The notes beneath the pieces are model-generated. The model was given only the letters and a program-made list of their open reading frames with translations, made no database searches and was not told the origin of the DNA. A stretch of DNA of 64,000 nt from Mixophyes australis (Eukaryota; Chordata; Amphibia; Anura; Limnodynastidae), in NCBI GenBank assembly GCA_036250195.1, contig JAVHZZ010000002.1, positions 276,698,960 to 276,762,959 on the forward strand. Direction: 5' to 3'. Each line of letters begins with the position of its first letter. Position 1 is the stretch's first letter. This document shows positions 34,155-45,844 of this stretch, piece after piece. Both the position numbers and the translations under genes were made by a program.

Positions 34155-34804
34155 TGTCACAACTATATTGCGTACCTGCTATTGTTGGCGCAACTCAGAG
34201 GAAGGTGTGGAATCTAACATGCCCCTGGTATTCACCAGAGACACCCGCAAGGAGGTATGGACTCTGCTGCAGGGACACGCAGGTCGCGGTCCTTCCACGA
34301 GTAAACAGCGAGATACAAAGAGGTGTCAGACAGGCCGGGTTGGTAACGTTTTGGTAGTGAGAGGTACACAAGGATATCCAGAAGAATGATGAGACAAGCC
34401 GGGTTGGTAATTTTCAGGAAGCGCAGTACAAAGGGAAATCCAAATAGGGGTGGTTAAACGGTCCGGGTCAGAAGGTCACAGGCAGAACAAGGAAGGTCAG
34501 GAACAATGCAGAAAACTGGCAACACACACTATAAACGCTGGAGGCAGGAAGACCTGATACTCTGGCACGGGTGTAGTGACAGGAAGCGCCTTATAAAGCC
34601 CAGGGGGCCAATAGAATTGTAGTGGGTGGCAGAGCTGTTATCAGCTGCCGCCACGCTATCCAATGGCGTCCCGTTGCGTAGCAATGCGGCGCGCATGCGC
34701 AGAAGGCCGCGCCGGGACTTCCGCGTCTGGTTGCCTGGCAACCAGATGCACTGGGCAGTGACGCAGGCGGCCGTTCCGAGGAGACAGCGGGACGGCGCCT
34801 GACA
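34155..34804 (-). repeat. 3' LTR of the minus-strand chromovirus
   Basis: 650 bp, TGTCAC on the left and CTGACA on the right as read on the plus strand. It contains a minus-strand TATA-like CTTTATAAGG at 34590-34599, followed by GC-rich sequence up to the LTR end at 34804. It is the longer of the two LTRs. Confidence 0.93.
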
Positions 34805-34829
34805 GTATACCCTCCTCTTCTTCCTCCTC

Positions 34830-35190
34830 CTACTGTTTGAAGAAATTTCTTAAGAACCCTAGGAGCGTGAAGGTCTTGCTTGTCCACCCATGATCTTTCC
34901 TCTGGACAGTATCCTTTCCAATGGACGAGATATTGTTGTTTGCCGTGAAAACTGCGAGAGGCCAAGATCCGATTGAAGTTTGTACTGGTGGAGGCCGCAG
35001 GGAGATCGAAAGAATTTATTGAGTACCAATGGTCGCAGTAAAGATACGTGGAAGGTGTTATGACATTTTAGAGAAGAAGGCAGTTTCAAATTAAAGCACA
35101 CAGGATTGATGACTTGCAGGATGGTGTAAGGGCCAATAAAACGTGGAGCCATCTTCATCGAAGGAACTTTTAGTTTCAAGTCCCTGGTGG
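34830..35190 (-). pseudogene. Integrase C-terminus and chromodomain
   Basis: Minus-strand frame at 35179-35050 gives MAPRFIGPYTIL (GPY/F-type module of the integrase C-terminus) and CHNTFHVSLLRPL. A second frame at about 34960-34850 gives QQYLVHWKGYCPEERSWV, the core of a chromodomain with its aromatic residues (Y, W, W), used by chromoviruses to target chromatin. A frame change separates the two, so the integrase is broken. Confidence 0.85.
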
Positions 35191-35199
35191 ATAGCCAAG

Positions 35200-36545
35200 C
35201 TTGGTCAGGAGGGGGGTGGCTCTACGATGACGGTCTGCAAAGATCTTGTGATGCTGTGTAGCCTTGAGCAAAGCCGTCTTGGTCTTGGTCCAAATAAGAA
35301 CAAACTCTCAATAGAGGGTATCAACAGCTGGCACGGACGAAGAGGATACAGGAAAGGGATCCGGAAAGACAGGATGGTTTCCATAAACAATGAAGAACGG
35401 GGAAAATCCTGTGGATTCATGAACATGTTGGTTATGGGAGAATTCTGCCCAAGGAATAAATTGAGACCACATGTTCTGATTGTCAGAAGTGAAACATCGA
35501 AGAAAAGTTTCCAGATCCTGATTGATTCAGTGAGCCTGCTCATTAATTTGGGGGTGATACCCTGAAGAGAATTTTAGTACTATACTCAGTTTATGGCAAA
35601 AGGTTCTCCAGAACCGCGAGGTGAATGGGACTCCGCGGTCCAAAATAATTTCCTTAGGGCAGCCGTGTAACCTGAATATCTCTTTGATAAAGATATCTGC
35701 AAGACGTCCGGCCGTCGGCAATCCAGTTAGAGGAATAAAGTGTGCCATCTTGGAGAAACGATCAATGACCACCTAGATAGTGGTGAACCCTGCACTGGAA
35801 GGTAGATCTATGATGAAATCCATGCCACACTCTCCCAGGGAGCATTGGGAATAGGAAGTGGACGGAGTAGCCCTGCCGGAGCTCTTCTAGAAGTCTTGTG
35901 CTGGGCACAGGTAGTACAAGAGGCAATAAATTTGCATATATCGGCACGTACAATAGGCCACCAGAAACAACGACAAAGTAATGATGTAGTCTTTTTTATT
36001 CCAGCATGACCGGCAATGCAGGATGAATGAGCCCACTGTAGAGTCTTAAGCCGAAGGTGGGGTTCTACAAATGACCGGCCTGGAGGAGGTGAGGAAGACT
36101 TGGGTCTAGTGAGAGCCATAAATTTTGAAGGATCATTGATATGTTGAGGAATCAAGGGTTTAAGGCAATCTGAATCGTCAAATGAGCGAGATAATGCATC
36201 CACTCGTCCGTTCTTAGTACCAGGGCAAAATGTGAGCGTCATGTTGAATCGAGCAAAGAAGGATGCCCATCGTGCTTGCCGCAGGTTAAGGCAACGTGCT
36301 TCCTGAATAAGGACTAGGTTCCGATGATCGGTAAACATGGTAACGGTATATAGCCCCTTCTAATAGATGTCGCCATTCCTCTAGGGCAGCCTTGATGGCC
36401 AGTAACTCCTTATCCCCAATTCCGGAATTGTATGCACTGGGAAGGAATTGTCTGGATAACAACCCACATGGGATGTGCGAGCCAGAAAGAGACTTTTGAA
36501 ATAGCACAGCTCTAATGCCTACAGAGAATGCATCCACTTCTAGGA
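35200..36545 (-). pseudogene. RNase H and integrase region of the chromovirus
   Basis: From 36537 downward: RNase H with DAFSVGIRAVL and ELLAIKAALEEW, then a second frame with FTDHRNLV and DALSRSF. The integrase zinc module shows HSSCIAGHAGIKKT and CTTCAQHK (about 36035-35915). The core has VIDRFSKMAHF (about 35765) and DIFIKEIFRLHG, and the second catalytic aspartate region reads LDRGVPFTSRFW where SDRG is usual. Several frameshifts break the frame, and the segment at 35205-35543 is degraded. Confidence 0.88.
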
Positions 36546-36552
36546 AGAAGGG

Positions 36553-37390
36553 TCATTCCTGGTCAGGCTGGGAGAGAACTGGAGCTGAAGAGAACGCCTT
36601 TTTTAGTATTGCAAAGGCAGAAGTGGCCCCCGGGGACCAAATCCTAGGATTTGCGGCCTTCTTGGTTAAGGCTCTGATTGGTGCAACTATGGAGGAGAAT
36701 CCCTGAATAAATTGACGATAATAATTTGCAAAGCCAATGAACCTTTGGATAGCCTTAAGACCTTGTGGCAGAGGCCAATCCAGGACAGCCATCACCTTGG
36801 TGGGATCCATACACAGTCCTTGATCTGACACAATGAAAGGGTACTTGAGTTATTTCGAATACACACTTCTCCAGCTTGCAGTATAGGTGGTGTTTCCAGA
36901 GTCTGCATAGGACCTCCTTCACTTGTTCCTGATGGGTTTTCAAATCCTTAGAGAATATTAATATATCATCTAAATAGACTACCACAGAGATGTATAACAG
37001 ATCCTGAAAGATGTCGTTGACAAAGGTTTGAAAGATAACCGGGGCATTACAGAGGCCAAAGGGCATCACCAGGTACTCAAAGTGCCCATCCCTGGTATTA
37101 AAGGCCATCTTCCATTCATCCCCTTTCTTGATGCGAATCAGATTGTAGGCCCCACAGAGGTCTAATTTGGAAAAAATGTGTGATCCGCTGAGTCTGTCAA
37201 AGAGGTCAGAGATGAGGCGTAGTGGATATCGATTTTTGATGGTGATGCGATTAAGAGGACGATAATCGATACAAGGACGAAGAGACCCATCCTTCTTTTT
37301 GACAAAGAAGAGGCCTGCACCGGCCAGGGATGTGGACTTACGGATGAATCCCCGTTTAAGATTTTCCGTGATGTATTGGGACATGGTCAA
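36553..37390 (-). pseudogene. Reverse transcriptase of the chromovirus
   Basis: An open frame of 211 codons (37390-36755) carries [42 protein letters not shown] and [10 protein letters not shown], the ordered fingers and palm motifs of Ty3/gypsy reverse transcriptase with the YLDD catalytic box intact. A frameshift follows near 36830; the connection domain continues in another frame with GFANYYRQFI and ALTKKAANPRIW. Confidence 0.93.
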
Positions 37391-37859
37391 TGTCTCTGGT
37401 CAAGATAACGGATAGGTCCGCCCCTTGGGAATAGGTTGGTCAGGGGACAAAACAATAGCGCAATCCCAGGGACGATGAAGAGGCAGGGTTTCTGCTTAAA
37501 TCTTGCTGAATACATCTTGGAACTCCATATATGCAGCAGGAAGACTGGTTAGCTTGGAGTGAGCCATAATTTGGGATTTGAGAGGCAAGACCTTGGTCAA
37601 ACATTTATGAACACATCCTGAACACCACGCTGTGACTTGAGCACGGCCCCAATCCATTTGAGGTGAATGCATCTTTAATCATGGTAGCCCCAAGATGAGT
37701 GGGTTAATGGACTTAGGCAGAACCAAAAGTTGGATCATCTCGCTATGAAGTGCTCCTACCATCAACCGAACTGGAGAAGTCACAGAGGAGATAGAGCCGT
37801 TGATGACACGACTACCGTCGACTGCTGTCAAAGATAATGGTTGGGGCAAGGATTTCAAA

Positions 37860-37935
37860 GGTATTTGAAGCTACGAGGCAAGATCCACAGAAATAAAGTT
37901 CCCGGAGTAGCCGGAGTCCACAAAGGCAGTGGTCT
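37860..37935 (-). pseudogene. Aspartic protease active-site remnant of the chromovirus
   Basis: The minus strand encodes FVDSGYSGNFIS, the D-S-G active-site loop of a retroviral-type aspartic protease, where the second chromovirus has LLDSGAASNLIS. The surrounding frame (37400-38030) is interrupted by stops and frameshifts. Confidence 0.75.
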
Positions 37936-38043
37936 AGAGGGGACCCTTAGGGGTGCTCAGGATGACAGCCATAAGAAATTCTGGGGAATTCTTGGAGTAG
38001 GGAGCAACAGTGGACTCTCCTAAAGAGGCCTCCCTGCCACCGT

Positions 38044-38984
38044 TCAGGAAGAAGATTTTCCCGGTCTTTTGGGGCAAACTCTCAGAAGATGTCCCGGGTC
38101 TCCACAATAAAAACACAGGCGTTGCTTGAAGCGTCTCTCCCTTTCTTCCGGGGACAATTTGAAACGTCCTACTTGCATAGGTTCATCTACTGGCAGGATG
38201 GGGTTTTGGAACAGAGGCGCCAGCCGCGGTATGAACCGTTTACTAGAGGGGCATTCTTGCATGCGCTCCTGGTAGCGCAAGTCCACCTTGAAACACATCG
38301 AGATAAGGGAATCAAAATCAGCAGGGAGTTCTCTGGAAATTAGCTCATCTTTAATCCGATCAACCAGACCCTGCCAGAAGGTTGCCACCAGTGCTTCCTT
38401 GTTCCATTTTAACTCGGAAGCCAAGGTCCGGAATTGAACTGCATATTGACCCACTCACAGGTCACTTTGACAGAGGTCTAACAGACTAGTAGCTGCGGAA
38501 GCGACTCTTCCAGGATCGTCAAAGACTCTTCTAAAGGCCTCGATGAAAGAGGTTGCGCTACTGAGGAGGGGATCCCCTCGTTCCCATAATGTTGAGACCC
38601 AAGCAAGAGCTTGACCGCTGAGGAGGGAGATGATAAATGCCACTTTGGTGCGTTCTGAAGGGATTTGGGTTACACTCAAATTGAATGGCGCATTGGTTCA
38701 GAAAACCCCTGCATTTCTTGGGATCTCTGTCAAATTTCTTAGGTGTCGGAATGCGCATACAGGAGGCCGCTGTGGAGACCGTAACCACACTGGAAGATGC
38801 AGACGTAGAGGAGGTTATAGCTGGAGTGGTGGACAAGGTACCGTGTAGGACATAAAAACGGGTTGCAATACCTTGAACGCATTGCAAGGAGATGGGCCTG
38901 AGCCGCTTCCTGTTGTTCCACTCGCTGACCCAGGTGCAGGAGTAATTCTCGAGCTGACGGTTCACCAGGCCCCTCAGTTGTCAT
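38044..38984 (-). pseudogene. Gag relic of the chromovirus
   Basis: Begins at ATG 38984-38982, 13 bases inside the LTR boundary, with ELLLHLGQRVEQQEA, a heptad-like N-terminus shared with the second chromovirus. After frameshifts the capsid continues with YAVQFRTLASELKW and FWQGLVDRIKDEL (38454-38044). A CCHC zinc knuckle CFYCGDPGHLLRVCP lies near the end. The capsid style is that of Sushi-ichi elements, the lineage from which mammalian PEG10/RTL genes were domesticated (family knowledge). Frameshifts near 38740 and 38455 make it non-functional. Confidence 0.88.
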
Positions 38985-38997
38985 GGCCAGAGTATAC

Positions 38998-39317
38998 GGT
39001 CACAACTATATTGTGTACCTGCTATTGTTGGCGCAACTCAGAGGTAGGTGCGGAATCTAACGTGCCCCTAGTATTCACCAGGGACCCCCGCAAGGAGGTA
39101 TGGACTCCGCTGCAGGGACACGCAGGTCGCGGTCCTTTCACGAGTCAACAGCGAGATACAAAGAAGTGTCAGACAGGCCGGGTTGGTAACGTTCTGGTAG
39201 TGAGAGGTACACAAGGATATTCAAAAGAATGATGAGACAGCGCCTCTGGTTGCCTGGCAACCAGACACGCTGGGCAGTGACGCAGACGGCCGTCCCGAGG
39301 AGACAGTGAGACTGACA
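38998..39317 (-). repeat. 5' LTR of the minus-strand chromovirus, internally deleted
   Basis: 320 bp aligning to both ends of the 34155-34804 LTR. About 330 bases are missing at the junction GATGAGACAG/CGCCTCTGG near 39240, including the segment that holds the TATA-like box in the other LTR. The inner terminal base pair is mutated (GGTCAC in place of TGTCAC). Confidence 0.92.
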
Positions 39318-39416
39318 GGGAGTCTTCTACTGCCAAAAAGTTTCTCAAACAATAGTCTTCAGCAGACATCAGGCCTGCTGGCTACAACTGGTCGCAGGGC
39401 TTTAGTGAGTAAATCT

Positions 39417-39420
<4 letters not shown>

Positions 39421-39464
<44 letters not shown>

Positions 39465-39474
39465 AGAAGAGAGA
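39421..39474. repeat. (GA)n microsatellite
   Basis: Long uninterrupted GA run ending in imperfect GAGAAGAGA units, shortly after the chromovirus. Confidence 0.97.
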
Positions 39475-42400
39475 AGTCCCACGACACTGGCACAACATAG
39501 TTTACTTTTTTGTTCATATATATACACTAAAGACACAAACATCATTTAACATCTCCACAGAGAGAACAGAACTAGTGCAAGAAACACAACTTACATATTA
39601 ATGTCTGGGAAATAAGGGATTTTAGGGCAGGTACTGACAAATAACATGGTAACAATGGTGTCAGGTTCTCTGTTAACAGAATACAAACTTTTATAAGATA
39701 GTGTTTATACTCTGTAGGGTTTCTAGGTTTTTAGTGTTACAATAATTATACACTAGTATATGCAAGGCAGAGATTTAAGGGCAGTAATATGGCTGATGTT
39801 TTATTTTGAGCAGCCAAATGGAATTTTAAGCAGAAATATTGGGAGCTAGAGATAAATGTGCAATTACATTGATTTAATTGGTTTAGTCCCAGAACAAAGT
39901 CTCTCCCGAGAGTGGACACAAAGCAGGGTGTAGAGACTTTCCATTGTACATGTATTGGGGGATGCAGTTGCTTTTCCAAGCAGTGACAAAAAACATCAGT
40001 AGTTTCCTTATCTGAATTAAAGGGTGTGACAAAGTGAGTTTGATATCACCTTAACCAGCCTGTCCCTCATTTCTCACAAAACGTGGAGCATAACAACATG
40101 TACTTTTTATAGCCCTCTGTTAATGTTCCCCAGCTCACCAGAGTGCAAACTGCAGTGTCTAATTACATGTGGATAAGGGGACATTGTAGCCATGCGTATA
40201 TAGGAGAAGTTTTCACTATATGTTACCCATTATAAAAATGTATATTGTTTATTGTATATTGTTGCTATTGCATTGATGCTGCAGGTTGGGTCCAATTACA
40301 GGATACAGGTGAGAGAGATATAGCTGCATTCATTCTCCCCCTCCTTTCCTGACAGGAAGTCCTGATCAGCTGGAAGCTAGTTCTGGCTGAAAAAGCTTGT
40401 AAGGGGTTAATACTGGGAGTGTCATTTAATCATCTTGGCCTTGTCCCTTAATTAACTTGAGTATGTCACCATTGTCTCAGGTTGTATTTTGCCAGACATT
40501 TTGAAGTCAGCCCGGCGGGGGGGCCAAGGAAAGTATTGGGATGGGAAGGGACAACCCTGTAACAGCCCCTTTTGACAGACAGCTACTCTCAGAGGGTCCC
40601 ACTATCTAAGGGCACCCCTAACCCAGCCCTAGGAGGATGGGAAAACTAGAGGGGATAGAGTGAGACACAGGAAAGGTTGTGGTTTTCTTTTTGTTTTGAG
40701 CCTGGGAAGAACTCCAGCATTGAAGTCTAGGCTTCTGTTGGACTGAGCATTCTGCTGGTAAATCTGAAGCTCAGAAGAACTCCATAGGTCTTGGATTCTG
40801 CAGGTCAGGACATCCAGGTGACTAACTCCTTAAGCTAGTGGCATAAGGGGTAGAAAATATGGTAAACCTGTCTGGAATTTATTTACTGTTTGTATATAGT
40901 ATTCTAGTGATTGTTGTTATTACTATAAATGTACTGTTGTACTATTGTAACTGCATTTGCCTGAGTTACTATAAGAACCCTAGAAGGTACTGGGTGTGCA
41001 TCCATAGAATCCTGGGTGGCCAGCCAGCATGAATTCGGTATAACTGGGCCATATAAACCCAGTATCTTCACAAAGGGCCTCTTAAACCAACATACATATT
41101 AAATGCAATAAGAATAGCCTTGGACAGGTATTGGTCACATGATTCTAGTGTGTGAACCCCACCCACCACACACCCCATGCTCCTCACATCCCACACTCAT
41201 AGAAAAACAGAAAGACAAAAGAAGAGAGAAACAAAGACAGAAAGAAAGAACATTCAATTTTGTTTAGGAAAGTGCATGTTCAGTATTTTAAAATATTAAA
41301 AATATATTATAATATTTATTTTCAACCATTAAAAATAGCATTTCAGATGCAGAATATTTAAGGTAAAATATATAACTTGTATAAAGTGATTTTTTGAAAA
41401 CAAATTAAAATTATTTAAATTAATAAAGTTTGTTTCTTTTGGCACTTGTTAATTATGAAGGTATTAAAAGGAAGAATCTTTCATCTCCCTCTCAGTGATT
41501 TATTCTGAGAGCTTTGGAACCAAAATTACACATGAATGGATCGATGACCACTGTCTGCACAGGGCTCCTCCAACAGAAATCTGACAAAAGAGGGTAACAC
41601 TCAGATTTTCTGTCTTTAGGTATTGTCTCTCAGAAGAGTCATGTGTATGAAGATCTCGCCGACAATACAGCAAGTTTGAAATGTGGGAGTTGCATGCTAA
41701 ACAACATGGAGATTGTGTTGTGAGATAGTACATAAACTGCAATACAGTGACCGTGAATTGTCTGTATATATAGTTTGTGATGTACATGTGTTAATATAGG
41801 AGTGAGTAATATAAGAGTATACAGTTTCATTTGTAAAGTAAAAAAAAGGAGTGAGTAATATAGAAGAACATGGTTGAATGTGTCAAATAATATAGTATGA
41901 TATAGTTGCATTTGTGAAATAATAAAGGAGTATATAATTGCATAAACTTGGAGTATAGAGTCAATGATTTATAAATAAAAAAAGTACTTTTGTTCTAATG
42001 TGAATATATGCAAATAAACACACATACTTGATTAAGGTACAAATACATATATAAAACAGGTAGATAATTCAGACTAAAGTAAACTTGATGTACTACACTG
42101 TTTTATATTATGTGCAAGATCGTTATTGAAGAATATATTAACAAAAATATATAAAACATCTCAAATGCATGTAATCTTTCCTGATATAAGTATAATTGTC
42201 CCTATGATGTGTTACACATTGTGCGATACACATTTATGTGTATCCAAGAGTATATGATCTATTCATACTGTATAAATGTATAGCGGAATCTGTGTGTAAA
42301 TGACTGTACGGCTATTATATGTATTGCTTGTATAAGTCTCACGTCTAACATACCAGAAATGGTATTTGTCTGAATGATGTACAGTGATACATATGTATAA

Positions 42401-44650
42401 CACAGAGTTAATTTAGTGCAAAAAGAAACAGTAATAAAATAAAATGGAATTACCTTTACAAGTGGTTAATTAATGAGACTAGTTATTAAATGGTCACTAG
42501 TGTATTTGTCTTGCTTTAAGCCCCTCAGTGCTATTAGATGTAGCTCACCAGCATTACTCTACTTCTTCCACAGCTGTTTTCAAATCTTCAGCTTACGCGA
42601 ATCTTGACGTAAGCCAGACAAAAAGAACGTATTTTTTTAATGCTTCTTTTTAATGCTTCTGTTCTGATAACAATGTCTGATGATGGTGTTGACACAACAG
42701 GAAGCAGTGTCTCAATGCATTATAAATAGGGGTTATAGCTGAAGGTAACCTTATTAATATATATATGGCAAAGCGAAAACAAGCTCTTTTGCTGTAGAAA
42801 GCATTTTCTGAAGCAAAAGGGGCTTTACGATCCTTGATACATCAGACCATGTTCTACACCTGTAAATGTGCCTTGTCCATCCCTGTATCATATATAAATA
42901 TAAATATTATTTTATGTAGAAATGTCAGAATGGTTATTTCCTGAGCTACATTGTTGTTAAATTGCAGTTTCATCTTAAGGTACCGATAGAGAACAGCTAC
43001 TGCCTGTCTGTTATGATATTCAGCTACAATATGTGCTCACAAGTACAGAATTATATATACAAATAGAATGTTATTAAGAAACATTTTTTTTTAATAATTC
43101 TATTATTCCAAACTTAAAAATATATATTATAACTGACCAGTCATGAAAACTGCCATGTAAAACAGATAAATACTGCATAATGCATTACAAAAACGAGCAC
43201 ATCTTTCCTTATCAGTCTAGTGACAGACCACGCACTAATACATAAAAATCATGAATTAAAATATGTTATGTAAAAGCAGTTAGAATGAACAGATTACAAA
43301 AGGAAAAAAAAAAAAATATCAGGATAAAAATTATACTTGCTCTAAAAATCCTGCAAGAACCAAGAAATCCAAAAGCTTTTAGTTTGGGTGAATATTTAAT
43401 ACTGTTATTAATCATTTTTAATCCGTTTGCTTTTAATTAAGAAACAGCATGATGCTTTCCTATCAACATATGCCAGGGAGCAGATTAATTGTAGCTTAAG
43501 ATAACTTGCCTTGATTGGTGTAATGTATTAGCTAACAAGGCACAAGCTCATAAACACATGCAAGCAGTTCATGTAAATGTTAATGCACTCCACCAGCAGC
43601 CATGTTTTTCCCCTCTCCTCAGCCTTCACCGCATTCTATCTCGAATAGTTGGATACACCTAAGAGTTAGTCTGAGATTGGTCAATGTGAAATGTTGAGGG
43701 AATCTGAAAACACTGAATAATTAGTCTAAATCTAGAATCTAAAAAGGGTTAAAAGGAAACATGAAATTTGAAATAAAATTTTGTTTACCTTTTGAGACAG
43801 ATGATGCAACGTATTATAGCACAACAAAGCTAGTAATTTATTACATCCACTAGCAGTGAAAGTCAGACAAAAAAAATGTCATTCACTAAAGAAAGCAAGA
43901 GGGATCTTATAGCATGACAGTAGAGTTTAGCAAAATTTTCAAAACTGCTCCCACAAAATAGTTTTGCAGGTAGAATTTGATATTAAAAGCCTGTTTCTTG
44001 TTCGGATGTACAGAATGTCCATTTGCGTTGTGTGAAATAGCTCTGCGCATGCTCAGAAATGGGACTTATGTCAATAAACACAACTGCATGCAAGTCTTGT
44101 CTAAACGAAAATGATACTTATGACAGCCTATGACTTGAGGGCTGGAATGGGGGAGGGTTCATATTATGTGACCTTGCTTACAAGTTGTGTCCGAACATGA
44201 ACCAGGCCCTAAGTGTTCCCAGTCCTATACCTCACAGCAGAATTAATTGATTGTGTCATCCCAGCTCTATTAATAGAACATGGATACCTCAAAATGTGAG
44301 CTTACAAATCCAGTGCATAATTCAATTCCAAGGAGCTGTGATGCAAAAGTGATTGTATCACTAGAACATCGCACCTCTATAAAATGGCCTATAATGCTGC
44401 AAAATTCAGTTTGTGCAAAATTAAACCACAACTTGGCTCACGAAGACATTGTACAATTTTTCATGAACAAAACTAATAGTTGGGTATTAAATTACCTATT
44501 TTGAGATTTAGGGCATTTTAAAATGGGTAGTTGGGAGTGGGACTACCTCTCCTAAACAGGTACTGTTGGTGGGTATGACAATGTTTACAACAGTGAACTT
44601 ATATTTGATTCAAAATGGAATCAAACTGCAAACAAAAATTTAAATTTTAC
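39475..44650. other. ACACA giant intron, 5' part; no gene recognised
   Basis: About 5.2 kb of AT-rich intron. The segment 40280-41080 is less AT-rich than its surroundings and has CCATATAAACCC near its end, reminiscent of an LTR or promoter, but no partner repeat or coding region supports a call. Short ORFs at 41500-41911 have no domain. T/A-rich tracts dominate 41260-43400. Confidence 0.45.
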
Positions 44651-44821
44651 CTTGACTGTTCCTTCTACTTCAACAAACCACCGCCTCAGCATAGCTTGTA
44701 TTTGCCCGTCAGTTAACTCAGGATTTGCAGCATGGATTTTCTTTTTTGCTACATCTTCCAAAAGCAGCCTCCGTAGTCGCCAGTAAAAAAATGTCCTCGA
44801 AGTCTTCCACTCCAAAACATC
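44651..44821 (-). CDS. ACACA: Acetyl-CoA carboxylase alpha, internal coding exon (carboxyltransferase C-terminal part)
   Basis: 171-bp exon of exactly 57 codons between acceptor TTGTAG (44827-44822) and donor GTAAAA (44650-44645). It encodes [20 protein letters not shown], then [20 protein letters not shown] and [12 protein letters not shown]. This block is almost invariant in vertebrate ACC1, where it belongs to the carboxyltransferase region; ACC2 differs in the [13 protein letters not shown] part, which is why I assign ACACA. The frame is clean, and phase 0 at both ends matches its neighbours. The ACACA reading frame does not run through the introns: the tail of the local ORF beyond the donor is intronic read-through. 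Confidence 0.97.
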
Positions 44822-44912
44822 CTACAATTAATAAAGTATAGAGAAAAATGTTAACAGTAGTGATCACAATTTATAGTGAGAACCAAAGGAAAAATATTAG
44901 GCTGATACTTAC
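44822..44912 (-). other. ACACA: ACACA short intron (91 bp)
   Basis: GTAAGT at its 5' end (44912-44907) and TTGTAG at its 3' end. Minimal-size intron next to one of 30 kb, with no room for insertions. Confidence 0.95.
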
Positions 44913-45067
44913 AGTTATAACTCCCTTTTCCTGCATTCTTCCTGGCGTATCATGCAGGTCAGCAAACTGCACAGCCACCTGGTGGTAAATAGGGATCAAA
45001 AATTCTTCTCTTTCCTTAAGCTTGCTCTCCAAATCTTTGCAGTCAGCAGGACTAAGTTCTGGAGTTC
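44913..45067 (-). CDS. ACACA: Acetyl-CoA carboxylase alpha, most upstream exon in the window
   Basis: 155-bp exon preceded by acceptor TATTTCAG and followed by donor GTAAGT. Two bases complete a glycine codon begun in an exon outside the window; 51 codons follow. Motifs [38 protein letters not shown] and [13 protein letters not shown] match ACC1 ([16 protein letters not shown] is a hallmark of the carboxyltransferase region). It ends on a full codon, in phase with the exon at 44821. The exon that should precede it (containing the conserved ADRESRGSVLEPEG type sequence) was not found up to 64000, so the upstream intron exceeds 18.9 kb or I overlooked it. Confidence 0.97.
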
Positions 45068-45844
45068 CTGAAATAAGTAAATATATCCATAAATGAAAGC
45101 AGCAAGGAAGTGTGTGGTTCAAACATATTTCATCACAGAATCACATGTATAATGGAAATTTAACAATAAAGGGGAAGTTCAGTTTTAATTGATTTTAATA
45201 TGGGAGTAAAGGTTGAGTACTTCATTAAATTTTGCATTATAATAACTGCCAGGACAGGAAATAATGTTTCACATAGAGGCTATCACACCCACAACACATG
45301 AGGTAAGGTAAGGTCCATAAAGGAACCCTCCCAATATGCTATTTAGTTGTGCCTCTTCTAAACACAGTAGACCATGGTCATACCAAACAAGAAGCTGTAA
45401 CAGTTCAAGTATGATATTTAAGATATTATAAAAATCTTGACACACAGGGTGAGCGAGAAATCATCCAGCTCCATAATGAATCCATAAATGCAAGTATTCT
45501 AGTATACTGTCCATATGAAAAACAGCATTCGCCCCATTAGTTCAACAACAAAAATATCTGGGCACTAAGGTGCTTCTATAAAATACTTTATATGACAGGG
45601 TATCATCAATCACTTGTTTCCACAGAGACATATTGGAGGAGGATCGCGATAAGTATAAAAGCATTGAACTTCCTTTCAAAACAAAGGGATTCCTTAGGAA
45701 TACCATTGACGATCAGCCATACATCCTCATTCAGCAGACCAAATAGACAGAGTTCAGGCTAGGCAGAGCTAGGAGTTAAGCATAAAGCAGGCTGGTAGGC
45801 ATGGATGCCAAGAGAAAAGAGGATTTATACTTACGATAAATCGG
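45068..45844. other. ACACA upstream intron, near-exon part
   Basis: No gene is assigned. One plus-strand stretch, 45582-45746, is open for 54 codons and ends in TAG with a protein-like composition (ILEEDRDKYK, LPFKTKGFLRN), discussed under findings. The rest is unremarkable. Confidence 0.4.

Larger units (their letters stand above)
34155..39317 (-). mobile_element. Ty3/gypsy chromovirus (Sushi-like), full length, 5-bp TSD
   Basis: A 5163-bp LTR retrotransposon flanked by a perfect 5-bp duplication GGGAG at 34150-34154 and 39318-39322. LTRs: 34155-34804 (3' LTR in element sense) and 38998-39317 (5' LTR, with an internal deletion). Minus-strand order is gag, protease, reverse transcriptase, RNase H, integrase and a C-terminal chromodomain, typical of chromoviruses. 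Aligning the first ~240 bases of the two LTRs by eye gives about 15 differences, so the insertion is not recent. It lies in the giant ACACA intron in the same sense as the gene. Confidence 0.95.

Noticed and set aside
34144..34389. ORFs in the chromovirus LTR and their counterpart at 38873-39232
   Set aside because: They occur in both LTRs only because the LTRs are duplicates; wrong strand for the element.
40280..41080. Possible solo LTR or promoter
   Set aside because: TATA-like sequence and higher GC content only; no second copy, terminal TG..CA pair or duplication could be established.
44621..44650. ACACA reading frame continuing past AAG at 44651
   Set aside because: GTAAAA at this point is a donor, and the next exon (14486) starts with the expected following residues; the extra codons are intronic.
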